Assembly (NCBI RefSeq): GCF_963675165.1
Contig: NC_087385.1
Location: 3,224,501-3,288,500 of the forward strand
DNA length: 64,000 bases
From: Halichondria panicea
Lineage: Eukaryota; Porifera; Demospongiae; Suberitida; Halichondriidae
Reading direction: 5' to 3'
In this document: positions 11,700 to 22,200 of the stretch, piece after piece
Layout of the letters: every line of letters begins with the position of its first letter
Position numbering within the stretch: the first letter of the stretch is position 1
The notes under the pieces: generated by a model
The model's database searches: none
What the model was told of the DNA's origin: nothing
What the model saw: only the letters and a program-made list of their open reading frames with translations
Translations under genes and position numbers: made by a program

Positions 11700-12533
11700 T
11701 ACTACTTAGAGTACTTTCACGCAATCTTCTGAGTTGGGACTTCTGAGTTGGGGCGACTGTGGAATCGAGGTGTGTGTCTTCTTGAGATTTGCAGATAAAC
11801 CAGGCAATTGCCCAAGAGAAAATATGTCGCTGTATATGCTTTGCTTAAACTCTCCATGAATAACTTCAGGCGCTATATGTGGGTACTTCGAAAGGTATTC
11901 AGATCTCATTTAGGGTATACATTTAGGGTATACAAATGACCAGACTCTTTCTCAGTAGCTTTACCAAAGTCTATTAGATACATTGCTTCCAGTGACGTTG
12001 ATGCACAACTTGTTGGATTTGGATTTTATGTCATTGTGGATAATTTTGACGCTTGAATGTAAGTAGCTGAGAGCATCAATCAATTGTGCACAGACTAGAA
12101 TCCATTCTCTTGCACAAGTAAGGTGTCTGGGATGTTGCATCTCTTGGAATAAAGTGAATTGTGTGATATTCTTAGTGGCCGGGCAGACGTACAAACAGCA
12201 AACAAGTAAGGTAAGTGTGGATGACAAACCTTGATTAGCTTCATGAATGGCATCGCGTTGAGCCGTACGTGGAAGCAGCTCTTTCACAGCAACCCTGTAT
12301 AACTGAACACATACCACAGAGAAAGATCCTCGACCAATGTACCTACTGCTTTCCTTTCCATTATCGATTGGGTCTACTAAGTCACTAGGTCTACTAAGTC
12401 TACTAAGTCACTAGGATCAATCTGGTTGGTGAATAGGCTGCTGTATGACACTAGGAGCAAGTTGCCGTCCTTTCAGTACGATATGTTCTTTTAGCCGTTT
12501 GAGTAGCCACCTGTCCCAAAACGATCTAGCCAT
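11700..12533 (-). pseudogene. Protein-kinase-domain gene (two exons seen), frame-broken
   Basis: The minus strand starts at an ATG (12533) with MARSFWDRWLLKRLKEHIV. It then shows the glycine loop GRGSFSVV, the VAVKEL lysine strand, and a donor near 12230. A second exon from about 12142 gives DALSYLHSSVKIIHNDIKS (catalytic loop HND in place of HRD), then LIDFGKAT (DFG) and PHIAPEVIHGEF (APE) with YSDIFSLGQL, as in subdomain IX. HND-type kinases of this form are a large multi-copy group in marine invertebrates, as I recall. The frame is broken by a 13-bp tandem duplication (11908-11933) between DFG and APE, by repeats of ttagtagac near 12376-12417, and by a duplicated ctgagttggg-type unit near 11725-11755. 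The C-terminal lobe is incomplete. It would be an active-looking kinase if the duplications are artefacts. Confidence 0.7.
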
Positions 12534-12791
12534 GCACTAAAGTTGCTGTTTGCTCGATTTGAAGTGCTTTTCTCTCGCTGTGCAATTGTTTTCTCGATAG
12601 CAGGACGGAATATCGAAGTCCATATATTTGCTCTCAGTTTTCTGAGTTGAAGATTTGGTTTTCTCCTTCAATATTACTTTACAATGTATATTTCTTTACA
12701 ATGTTCTCGATGGTTTTCGTTTGTTCTTTTCTTCCACTTTTGCCGATCAAATCCTGAATAGTCGTGTTGTTTAAATTCCTTTAAGCATTTG

Positions 12792-13516
12792 CAGGGGCGG
12801 ATCCAGGAAAAACGAAAGGGCAAAGCCCCGTACGAGGGTGGCGGAGCCAGGGGAGCATCCCCCTCCCACCTCGCCGGAGGCGAAATTTTTTGCTTTTTAC
12901 AATTTGCTCACACTTTTACTTTGCTCACACTTTTACTTTTGAACTGTCATATTAATAAGTGAATACTGAATATGAAAAAGTTAATACAAAAAACTCGTTC
13001 TAATCAATAAAAGGATGTATACTGTAGATGTTACCATCTACATTCATGCACTCTTGGTACATAAAAGAATCACAATGCCTACCCAGACTGCACTGAGAGT
13101 AGGCTGCTTCCTTGCAACTAGCTGAAAAAGTCTGAGATCTGCTCCATGTTGCAGCTCAACTGCATGCACAATAGCCTCCTTCACAAGGCCTAGGAAAAGA
13201 GGCCTGGGATATGATCGAGGGATTCGAGGCTACAAAACATTGCACAAGGAGCTAACTCAGCAACAGCAATAGTTGACATGCACTTTACTATTATAGTTCT
13301 AGAGCTAGTAGACTACGTACGTACGTATGTCCAGCTAGCTAGCCTACATCCTTAGTAGCTAGACTTGGCTATTGTCTAGCATCTCTTAAGAGATGCATAA
13401 GTAACAAGGTTGGTGGCAAAATTGTTGTAACCTCAGACTAGCAATACATAGGTAGTTTTTCAAAGGGAGGGGGGGGGGCTTCAGCCCCTCAAAATCACCC
13501 CTGGATCCGCCCCTGA
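12792..13516 (+). mobile_element. Non-autonomous TIR DNA transposon, about 725 bp
   Basis: The ends are caggggcggatccagg and its exact reverse complement (16 bp), typical of hAT-like or related cut-and-paste elements. Flanks share atttg (5 bp) directly outside both ends; the expected hAT 8-bp duplication is not seen, so the superfamily is uncertain. No transposase is encoded. A shorter copy lies inverted at 48036-48402 and shares the interior taacaaggttggtggcaaaa and the ccccgtacgagggtgg region. This element sits between the kinase-like gene and a tnp2-like fragment that ends within a few bases of its right end. Confidence 0.75.
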
Positions 13517-13520
13517 TTTG

Positions 13521-14450
13521 TTACATGCCAATCTGGCAAAGTGTCCCAGAAATCCACATACCTTCCTGCTTGCTGGTATGTCTGCTTGCTGGTATGTCGC
13601 AACTTACACAGGTTATTGCAAGGCGAACATTCACGTTTAGAGTAATTCCATTGCATGTTACTGGAATTAGAACACCTTTCCAGAACTCTTTTAATTCTTC
13701 GACCAATGGAGAAAGATACGAGTTAATACTGAGTGACATCTCATTTGGTCCAGGCATTAGTCTAACCAATATCACGTTTTCTTTTTTGTACCTCTCACTT
13801 CGAGGAAGATTTTGAACAGTAAGATATAATGCACCTGTAGAATAAGTGGTGTGTTTGAATGGTTGGAACCAGTCTACATTTAGTGAGAGTAAATATGAGT
13901 TTGGGTTAGCCAGAATATACTCAAACGTCTTCCATACATTGCCATCATATTTGATGGAATTGATTTCTTTCGTTCTTCCGACATTTCCGACATTGAGAAA
14001 TAAAGAAATAAACTGCTTTTTGTTCATCAGTTTGGTGATACTTTGCTTTAGTGGTCTGTAGGGGTAAACCTTGTGTGGAACCAGGCGATATCCTTTCTTT
14101 GTATGCTGCTTTTTCAGAAGAAGGAATCCACATTCAGTACGTTGACGTTGGTGAGGGTGTTCTACATGGCAACACTTCTTTGATTCTTTGATTCTTTGCA
14201 ACCACTAGCTGTTGTATAAACACAGTTATCAAACTCATATATGGAGTGACATTTCGAACAAACAACGTACTCGAAACCTAATGCCTTGTGTATCTGTGCA
14301 TGTGTTTTGGGTACATTGGATGCAAGTTCAATAATGCTATTGACTTGAAAGGCTCGGCCAAGTGTCAAAACAAATTTCAAGAAGCTTGTGAGTGCTACAT
14401 TTGAGACTTTGAAAGCACTTTGCCAAAGGACAAGGAAAATTAACAGGTAA
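13521..14450 (-). pseudogene. tnp2-like (CACTA/En-Spm-type) transposase fragment
   Basis: The minus strand encodes a treble-clef-like VVCSKCHSIYEF ... C ... CCHVEHPHQRQRTECG zinc region, then the tnp2 core with SLNVDWFQPF, YSTGALYLTVQNLPR, LMPGPNEMSLSINSYLSPLV and CVSCDIPASRH. These match the order of the tnp2 transposase family (Pfam PF02992) by recall. The zinc region and core are in different frames because an 8-bp unit (ttctttga) is tandemly repeated at 14176-14199. The C-terminal half is missing: coding similarity ends just before the TIR element whose right end is 13516, where a 16-bp duplication (13566-13597) also lies. Probably a 3'-truncated, dead copy. A second, non-identical family member lies at 20499-21965. 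Confidence 0.75.
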
Positions 14451-15040
14451 TTCAGCGGACTATGTAGATAGGGTATCTTCTGAATCAGAAGATGACCATA
14501 CTTCTTCCTAAAATAATAGTAGCTTATGCATGAGGCACAAATATATAGATATTATTGTGAGTATAGTGTGATGTTGAGATGTTGAATATTCGTACAGATA
14601 CTGTACTGTACTGACTCGTATATATATACCTGAATGGGATGATCTATTCCAGTTGTATCGGTATCGAAGCTTGCATGTCATCAGCGCCTAAATCATGATC
14701 AGACATAACTGTAGACTGCTCAGAGTCAATGCTGCCTGGCCCATCTGACGATTAACGATTAACGGAATTATAAACACAGTTCCGGTATATTAAAACGTGT
14801 ATAAATTATATATAATGCTATGTAGTACCAGCTAATAAGTAATAATTATGTCATAATTATAATACAGCTAGCCCCATGCAGGCCATGCACACGTCTGAGT
14901 TAAGCACACACTAACTATTTTTGTCCATTATATATAATAATAACGAATAATTATGGTGAAATAATTATGGTGAAATAATTATGCTAGTGCATGGTGCTTC
15001 AATTATATTTGGAGCTATATCTAGATCTAGTCTGACGAGG

Positions 15041-15080
<40 letters not shown>

Positions 15081-15740
15081 GCAGTATTCAATTTATACCG
15101 GAACAAGCTGAATGTTCATCATCAAGATCGTTGTCATGTCAGTGTCGCTGTGACCACTCAATGGCGGCTCTTCAGCAAGCTCTATGCCTGTAATAAGTCA
15201 CTTGCTGCTCACAGTACTTATAACCATTCTTTTTGGGAGGTGGTCCATAGTTCTGTGCAGTTTCTTATATATATAGTTGCTAAACTCTTCAGAATTAATG
15301 CACACTACGAACACAATAATTATAAGTATCATATCAAGAAGTAGATCTAGCTAGCTAATAATTGTTTTCTGATAGTAAACAATGACTTAACAGAAACGGA
15401 GAAGCGGAGAATTACTGTAGCACTTGCAAGCCACTCCCTTTTCTCTGATTGGACGACCGTGACTCTGGGCTACAGCTGCTGTCACGTGTCACGTGCAAAT
15501 TATCCAGATGCGTCAAGCGTCACAGATCTATCTAGCCAGCCTTTTGATACTTGTACCACAGTGTGTGACTAGTAGCAAAATCAGGATCCAAAACTGGGGA
15601 GTACAGTACAGGATATATCAAGTTTCAAGAAGCAAGCGTATTAAGGAGCAAGTGTATTAAGGCACCTCCAGCTCCAGAACAATATTAAACATAGTACAGA
15701 GTTTGCTCTTAAACAGACCAATCAGATTTATGATCTCCAC
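14451..15740. other. No gene recognised; (TA)n tract
   Basis: AT-rich sequence with a (TA)n microsatellite at 15044-15077 and a tandemly duplicated ggtgaaataattat unit near 14950-14980. No coding family, RNA gene or element ends recognised. Confidence 0.5.
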
Positions 15741-15753
15741 GTGAAAGAAGAAA

Positions 15754-16720
15754 ATGGACCCAAAGCTGTTTGCTGTGTTATTGGGACAAGTTGCTGCTGG
15801 GCGTGCATCAGCTGTACATCCAACTCAACCTTTGATTGCTCCAAAGCCCAAGGGAAAGGCAGATCTACCCCGGCCCCTTCAGCAAGTTAGTGAGAATGTG
15901 GCACAAATTAATAACTCAGGAACCCAATTTAATGTTCGAAACACAGTTGTTAAGCAAGCAGTTTGTCAGTCACCACAGCAACGAACGTATTTAATCCTAT
16001 CAAGAAGAAAGAGTGGAAAACTTTTGTATTGAAATTGGAACTTAACAGCTATCTGAGTGTTAGAGCCCTTCGTGAGGAGGGCTTTGATGTTGGCTATATT
16101 GTTGGTTCTGATATATTGTTGGTTCTGAGCGATGATATCAAGTGAAAAATTGGTTGAATGCTGTGGTGTGTCGGTTTGCCTGAGAGACGTATTGAAAGTG
16201 GTATTGTATGTGTAGACTCAGAATCAGATGACAAGGAAAAAACGCGAGCAGTTGGAAGGAAAGGTCATTGGAAGGAAAGTCTCTTGTATCTAAAGCACAA
16301 CGAATAGATTCCATCGCGAATGAACTCAGTGAAAAACATGGGTCAGTGAAAAACATGGGAATACTACAATAAGATACAATACAAACTTTCAGCCCACCGC
16401 CTGGCTCAATATGGAGTAATACTCCAAAGCATTACTCCAAAGCATTCGAAGAATAATGAAGATGATGCAATGGCATGTGCTTTTACTACCATGCTACCAT
16501 GGCATCCGCATTTTCTCCGAGGCCTTCACGATCTGATCATACTACTCCTACTAATACCCATCAGGAATGTCGCCTGGTCGAAAAATTGACCTACAAGCAA
16601 AGTTATTCAGTCAAATTGACATGATTCATGGGATGCTTAAGCGAGGTGGCTTAAGCGAGGTGCAATAGCAGTTTGAAAAACGAAGGTGTTGTCTACTAAC
16701 ACAACTTGACTATTTAGAAT
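15754..16720 (+). pseudogene. Unnamed multi-copy coding family, broken by at least five microduplications
   Basis: Starts at an ATG in good context (aaaATGg) with MDPKLFAVLLGQVAAGRA. The first frame runs to about 15970, shifts, and continues as FNPIKKKEWKTFVLKLELNS and ALREEGFDVGYIV. It resumes in pieces to a C-terminal block reading SPGRKIDLQAKLFSQI and a short coiled coil near 16570-16715. I recall this C-terminal motif from many-copy sponge and cnidarian proteins of unknown role, perhaps a retroelement ORF1. Within the span five exact head-to-tail duplications interrupt the readable frame: 16096-16128 (17 bp), 16326-16359 (17), 16421-16446 (13), 16486-16501 (8) and 16635-16662 (14). No domain function can be assigned. 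Confidence 0.5.
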
Positions 16721-17089
16721 TATTGATTTAGCCTTATTCATTGTATTGTGCATGCATGATGTATCCGACACAATCTTCAACAGTTACACTATTAAATGCC
16801 ATTGAAACCACTAGTCGAGGAGAACATGTGGCATCATAAGCAACTTCGTTACGTTTCAAAAAATATTTGACCTTTGCTTCTATTACCGATTAAGCAAGAT
16901 GCTTTATCAGCAAAATGGCACAGCATCAATAATAATAGACCTTCTTCATGAGCAGGGGTCTCCAAGCAGTAGTGCAGCTTCTTCATTTACATTATAGACA
17001 CATGCACTTATAGACACATGCACAACAACTCTTTCCAGGAGCTGAAGTTACTGGCAAGCACAGCTGCCTTGCAATTAAGTTGGTGCTAG

Positions 17090-17460
17090 GTCACCGCTGT
17101 TTCACAACAATGAAAATTCACCACTTAGTTTAGATAATACATTCCTCCAAACCACAAACCAGTGGAAGTGGGGGCTGGTTTTGGAGCATCCCATGGGGAT
17201 TCCTAAGTACCGTATAGCGCGAAATTTTCGAGGCACTTATATTTCGTGGATTGGCCTCTAAAAACCATTTCGTTGCACAATGTTCGCGGACTTACCGCCT
17301 TTAACTTTGCATGATAGCAGGTAATTCTAATTAAAGAACACTTCGTGTAGAATTCTAACCCACGAAATCTGCGAAAATTAAGCCCCTCGAAAATTTCGCG
17401 CTGTACGATATGTGAAAAATGTGACTGTGCTGGAATATAGCGCATGTGCTTTCCATAGAT
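17090..17460 (+). repeat. Dispersed repeat copy interrupted by a MITE
   Basis: Resembles 9651-9800 on both sides of an inserted 199-bp element. The left part holds tgtttcacaacaatga and gataatacattc; the right part holds gtgaaaaatgtg and gcatgtgctttcc. Confidence 0.55.
17210..17408. mobile_element. 199-bp MITE with CCGTAT-type ends and TA target duplication
   Basis: The left end ccgtatagcgcgaaattttc and the complement of the right end tcgtacagcgcgaaattttc match except at two positions, and the match continues to gagg. TA flanks lie at 17208-17209 and 17409-17410. No coding capacity. It interrupts a dispersed repeat whose 9.7-kb relative lacks it. Confidence 0.75.
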
Positions 17461-17669
17461 ACCAGTTTGATAAAAATTGATAGATACTGCACAAGCTGTG
17501 TTGGCTGTGTTGGCTTGTACAAACAAGTACATCATTTTGGACAAGGGACCTCCAGCAAAGAAGCGCTTCTGTCACCATCTGTGTTTCCTATAAGCAGCAG
17601 TTACTTGTCCTGAGGTATGACGCAGGCTGGAATAGGCATCGTTCTTTACAGAAACTATTTCAAATAATA

Positions 17670-19690
17670 CATGACTAGTCTGATAAGTACGTACATACAT
17701 ACGTATGTACATATATATGTATAAACAAATTCATAATTTGGCCTCTTTTGAGGGGGACGTCTGCATGCAATGGCAACATGTACGAAGTCTGTCTACACCA
17801 TTCGGGATGTTTCGGAATGATGCCTTTATATTGTTGAAATAGGTCCCAATCCCACTCGCCACTCGTTAAGCCAGTCAACCACATAGCATGGGAATCACAC
17901 TTGCATCGGGAAATCGCTCCCGATAAAAGCTCATGAAGGTAGACAAAGTTAGTCAATATACATTTACAAAAGTAATTATAGATTACCTAGAAGAGCAATT
18001 TCTTCGTCAGTTATGTATGGCTTGTTATAGAATAGCAAACACCACAAAATATTTTCTGTGTATCCTCTCAGCTCGCTGCATGATAGCAGGACAGTAAACA
18101 CCGCATTGCAGAGAGTCACCGGCTGTAGAGAGAGCTGTAAGTATAATTATTGTACAGTTGTGATTATTATTATACCTTGAGAGTTAGGTGGACGTGGTTT
18201 CCCACAAACGTTCCTCCATAATAGGATATCTAGGGCTTTTACAAAGGGACCGTCCTCTTGCTTGAAGTGTCTTATGTATTGCTGACATAGTGTTCCAATT
18301 AACACTCACCAGTTTATTTACTTTCGTAGCAATTTCTTCTAACTCTCTGAGCGGAGTGCTTGCAGCTCCTCCTCATCCTCCTCCTCATCCTCACCAAACA
18401 GTACGAATATGGCTATTAGATCATTGAGTTGATCGATCTGTTCATTTGCCCTAGTTCACAAATTATCTCTATAGCATGTAAGGCCTGTCTATCTCATCTT
18501 TGAGGGTCCTCGCTCTAGTAACGTAGTTGGAGTAACTGGGGCCCCCCTTGTCGCAACTATCCTCCTCATCTCGAACAGCCACGTCCAGCACATGGCACTC
18601 ATCTTCCAGCAACTGGAAGAGGCGATAGAATATGAATATGCCTAGAGTACATCATTTTAGGGAATAAAGTCATGGGTGAGTTAAACTCATACAGTGTAGC
18701 AGTCTTACTTGATTCAAAGGAATCTCTGATGCAGTTGTTGAAATTTTTCACATTTTTCGAAATCTGGTGATCTTGTACGATACTATCAGTACTTCTGCTC
18801 GGAATCTTGGCGGGAGGGTTCCAGTTGGTCCGATGTCACGATGTCACCAAGCACCACAAGCAATTTTTTGTACTAAGTTACCTGAAGCACCTGACAGCCC
18901 AAATATATAGCACAAGAACTCATAGTCGCCACTTAGAAAGACGTATACATTATATTGTGTTTAACCCATTGTACATGTTGTTGTACCTCCATGTTCTCTT
19001 GTGAAGGTTGTCCACCTGATCCTGAAATCGCATGTTATCAGGCGCCTCAAACACGCAAAAAGCACAGGTGTTGACAGGGGAGTTGGGGTGATCAACATTG
19101 CATATTTGAAAACTCATCTTGAAGCTCCCTTGTCTCCACACAGCTTTACCCAGATTTCATTCTCGGGTATCCTCCCTTCGTGCCAGGTTAGTCGGTGCAC
19201 TCTAAATTGAATTACATCATGAGAAGTATAACAGTATCTCTATGCACCTTCTCTCTGCATCATCATTACATACTTTCAATCTTATCCCAGGGTGCTGCAC
19301 ATGGGAACGTTTTTAATCTCAACCGTGTGTCTTCCATCCTTGACAGGGAATGTGAATGGAACAAGCTCAGACTTAAGGTTATCAACCCCTGCCAGTGACT
19401 CTGCCTCTGCTTCTTCTCAGAAGCAATTTTGATGTTAGGTCCCAGCATTCTTCAAAGAAAAAAGAAATAAGGTAAAAGTTGTCATGCATTAATTGTACCT
19501 TCTCATGATCCTTAGTCTGTTATAAGGGCTTGCTGTAACAGAAAACTCCCCTTGAAAGCACCTCGGTCTTCCTTCCCAATCACCTTGACTTCGTTACACA
19601 TCTGTGCTACCTCCTCTCCACCACTCACTCGCTTGAGTCTCAGGGTGGTCTGGCTCGCACTCCCACTAGAAACGCTCACTTGCACCATTG
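17670..19690 (-). pseudogene. Multi-exon, probably transposon-derived gene of an unnamed many-copy family
   Basis: Reading the minus strand from an ATG at about 19690, small exons encode MVQVSVSSGSASQTTLRLKR, then DNLKSELVPFTFPVKDGRHT (19447-19285), EIWVKLCGDKG, FQICNVDHPNSPVNTCAF and VFEAPDN (19185-18985). Next come VFLSGDYEFLCYIFGLSGAS (about 18950-18890), TSDQLEPSRQDSEQ, YRLFQLLEDECHVLD (about 18650), an acidic coiled coil (18420-18350), TFVGNHVHLTLK (18210), PVTLCNAVFTVLL (18120) and FPDASVIP with VDWLNEWRVGLG (17960-17830). I recall this order (a W-K-GGD-K-G type motif, then GDYEFL..GLSGASG) from large families in cnidarians, sponges and bryozoans with transposase-like copy numbers. I cannot name it. 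Most exons have GT-AG borders. An 8-9-bp duplication (gtgacatc, near 18835-18850) and an internal deletion after PFVKALD break this copy. Confidence 0.6.
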
Positions 19691-19840
19691 TGCAAGGCTG
19701 TAAATAATATTATGTGCAGCTAATAATAATAATAATAATAATTTTGTTCCTACCTGTCCCCCTGTCTTTACTACTAGAGTGGTGCATACTGCGCTTAATG
19801 ATACTTGACTGCATGCAGTTTCTCCTCGAGAGGCGTCAAA

Positions 19841-19950
19841 GACATTTCTTGTGGTCTAATCAAGAGGCGGAGTGGGACAGGCTTAAAGTGTGAGTGCACA
19901 CACTTTAAGCCTGTCCCACTCCGCCTCTTGATCAGACCACAAGAAATGTC
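19841..19950 (-). repeat. Near-perfect 52-bp hairpin with 6-base loop
   Basis: Arms 19841-19892 and 19899-19950 are reverse complements with one difference, around the loop agtgca. Read as plus-strand RNA the difference is an A-C mismatch; as minus-strand RNA it becomes a G-U pair, so all 52 positions can pair. It lies about 150 bases upstream of the minus-strand gene starting near 19690. It could be a very young inverted duplication, a terminal hairpin of the transposon carrying that gene, or a small-RNA precursor. Confidence 0.85.
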
Positions 19951-20498
19951 CTGGTCTACCATGTTTCTTTGGCCACACTGTGAGTGCTAGCTCCGGTGCA
20001 CACTACACAATTCTGAGCATACCATGTTGAAATGAAATTGTTATTGTAGGGTAGTATGGGGTACCACCACTTGCTTCCCTTTTAGTATGTTGTTGCACGA
20101 ATAGATGTCTTCTAAATCTGTGTCAATCTCTATTTTAAACACATTCAGGAGATCAGCCTTATGGCCCGAGCAAGAAATATTACGATTCTGGGAGCCTTTT
20201 TTATTTTTGAAGAAAGACCCACAAACCCGGTAGTGCTTTGAGAGCTCAGCTCTTCACTCATTGTACGATCATATAGTCCTGAAGGTTTAATGTAATAGCT
20301 GAATGTATTATGACTTACACTAAACTTATGATATGTACGAAGTTAAAGTTATTATATTGTTACAAAGAACGTTGCCTATTATTTTGAAAACACAAGTATG
20401 GCTCCTCTTGAATTTGCTGCAGGGTAGACCTCCTAGATAACAGCCCTTTGAAATCATCCACTTATCACCTTGTAGTTGTACATCAATTATAGTTAACA
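19951..20498. other. No gene recognised
   Basis: No coding family or element ends seen between the hairpin and the transposase gene that reads leftward from 21965. Confidence 0.4.
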
Positions 20499-21965
20499 TC
20501 AATTATGAATTGCACACACCAGCAGTCCATAGTGGTGCGGTGGCAAGTAGTCAATGAGCAGAGGTAGTGAGTAATACAAAAGCCATGTACGTAGTTCTGA
20601 TGCTTTCCAGTATTCAAGGTGTTTCTGAATAGATCTGGGGGGGGCGGGCGGGCGGTTGAATTCATGAGGGGGAGTTTGCTTCAGAAGTTCACTGTCTATA
20701 TCAGCACTCTTACGTCCAAGGTAGTACGGCTCCTTGTAAGACTTAGCCAGCCATCGTGTTACACCTTCCAACACTGCATGCATGTAGTCGACAGGTACAG
20801 AATCGACTAAGTTTATCATTGAGGTGAGCGGAGATATTCCATTCTGACTAGCTTCAGCTTTGCGAACGATTTCAGAATGAGATCTTAATGGGTAAACTGT
20901 ATTGGGTGGGTATGTGAGTGTCTTGTTACCGAGCAGCCATGCTGGCCATTGAATTGTTTGGCACACAGAGCTGCAGGTAAATCGAATATTGCCATCACAA
21001 TGGCTACGTCTAGGTCCATGAAGAGTATTTACAACAAGGCGGAGTCTATCGATTTGACGTGCTAGAGGTTTTAGGAGGAGCTTCATATTTGGCTTTGACG
21101 GACCTGCTGACAGTTTCTCAGCATTAGTTCTAATCGTAGCTGGGAGGTTAAGAATCACTAAGAATCACTAGGAACACTGGCCACATACTGACAGTAGATG
21201 ATTTGAAGATGATTTGAAGATGATTTGAAGATAGGCACACCATCAGTAGAATCCCCACCAGAGAATCGACCTGACGTCACTCCTTCACGTAACACAGCCC
21301 CATCCCAAACATAATCATACAAGGTCAATCCAATGAGTGAATCAGAGTCTTCTGCATAGGGATAAGTGTATAGGGATAATTGTGTCCATTTATATTTTAT
21401 ATTTTAATACTTCATGCACGCACGCACACACACACACACACACCACTTACTACACACCACTTACTTGATAATACTGCTTCCACAGACTTTGTAATGTCCA
21501 AATGCACTAAGTCGGCAGTGGAGATTTCCACAGATACATTAGTCATGCATATTTTCTTATGGCTATGACGAGGAGTCTGTCTTCCGAAAAACCTTTTCAA
21601 TTTGTAGAGAGTGGGAGGTATTAGATTTTGCTGAGGGGAGATGATGCTGTTGAAGAATTGCATGATGTGTGCTTCAAAAACAGTAACATTTGCACCAGGA
21701 TAAAGAGGTTGTGAAGATATTTCTGGCATGGAGAGGGTCGGTGAAGACGTGGGCGTGGAGAGGGTTGGTGAAGACGTGGGCGTGGAGAGTGCCGATGAAG
21801 ACATGGGCGAGGAGGGAGAGGAGAGGGAGAAGAGAGTGCTGGTGAAGACATGGTGAAGACATGGGCGAGGAGAGTGCTGGTGAAGCGAGATGGTGAAGCG
21901 AGATGGGTGAGGAGGGGAGGAGGGGGAGAGTGTTGGTGATGTTGATGAAGATGGTGTAGAAACAT
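20499..21965 (-). pseudogene. Second tnp2-like transposase gene, two exon regions, broken
   Basis: The minus strand begins with a repetitive Ser/Thr/Pro-rich region (tandem units encoding LSTPTSSPT, 21720-21800), then SQPLYPGANVTVFEAHIM, as at the N-terminus of tnp2-type proteins. An exon ends at a gtaagt donor near 21465. After an intron, STDGVPIFKSS appears (about 21250), the motif that starts the tnp2 core in this family. The frame is lost at a triple 11-bp tandem repeat (21200-21232) and a duplicated aagaatcact (about 21152-21172). It then reopens at 21158 as a 219-residue frame with MKLLLKPLARQIDRL, SVPVDYMHAVLEGVTRWLAK, PYYLGRKSADID and KASELRTWLLYYSLPLL. It ends at LLVCAIHN, short of the usual C-terminus. 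The N-terminal frame carries an (AC)n tract at 21421-21442. Confidence 0.7.
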
Positions 21966-22200
21966 CTAGTGGGGAGCCTGCATAGTTACAGAGCCTCCGG
22001 TAAGTACGTTGTCAAACCCAGTAAAGTACTGATGCTAGACAGGCACGCTTGGAACAAGACAGACAGAGGCACACACAACAGAGAAACGTGAATCCAGATA
22101 TAACACAATCTGCTGTGGAATGCAAGTTGCAAAACATTCACTCTAAGCTGGCATCTTTGGAGTTCTACAGCTGCACGTCGTGAAGTTCCCCAATCTGGTA

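Noticed and set aside
12295-12330. A possible 20-base intron in the kinase-like gene
   Set aside because: The segment has gt and ag ends but reads through in frame as the expected glycine-loop to lysine spacing, and 20 bases is too short to splice.
12784-13524. 8-bp hAT target duplication around the 12.8-kb TIR element
   Set aside because: Only atttg (5 bp) is shared by the flanks, so the hAT assignment is left open.
21621-21965. Pro/His/Leu-rich minus-strand frame
   Set aside because: It is a shadow of the repetitive Ser/Thr/Pro-rich N-terminus of the tnp2-like gene in another frame.
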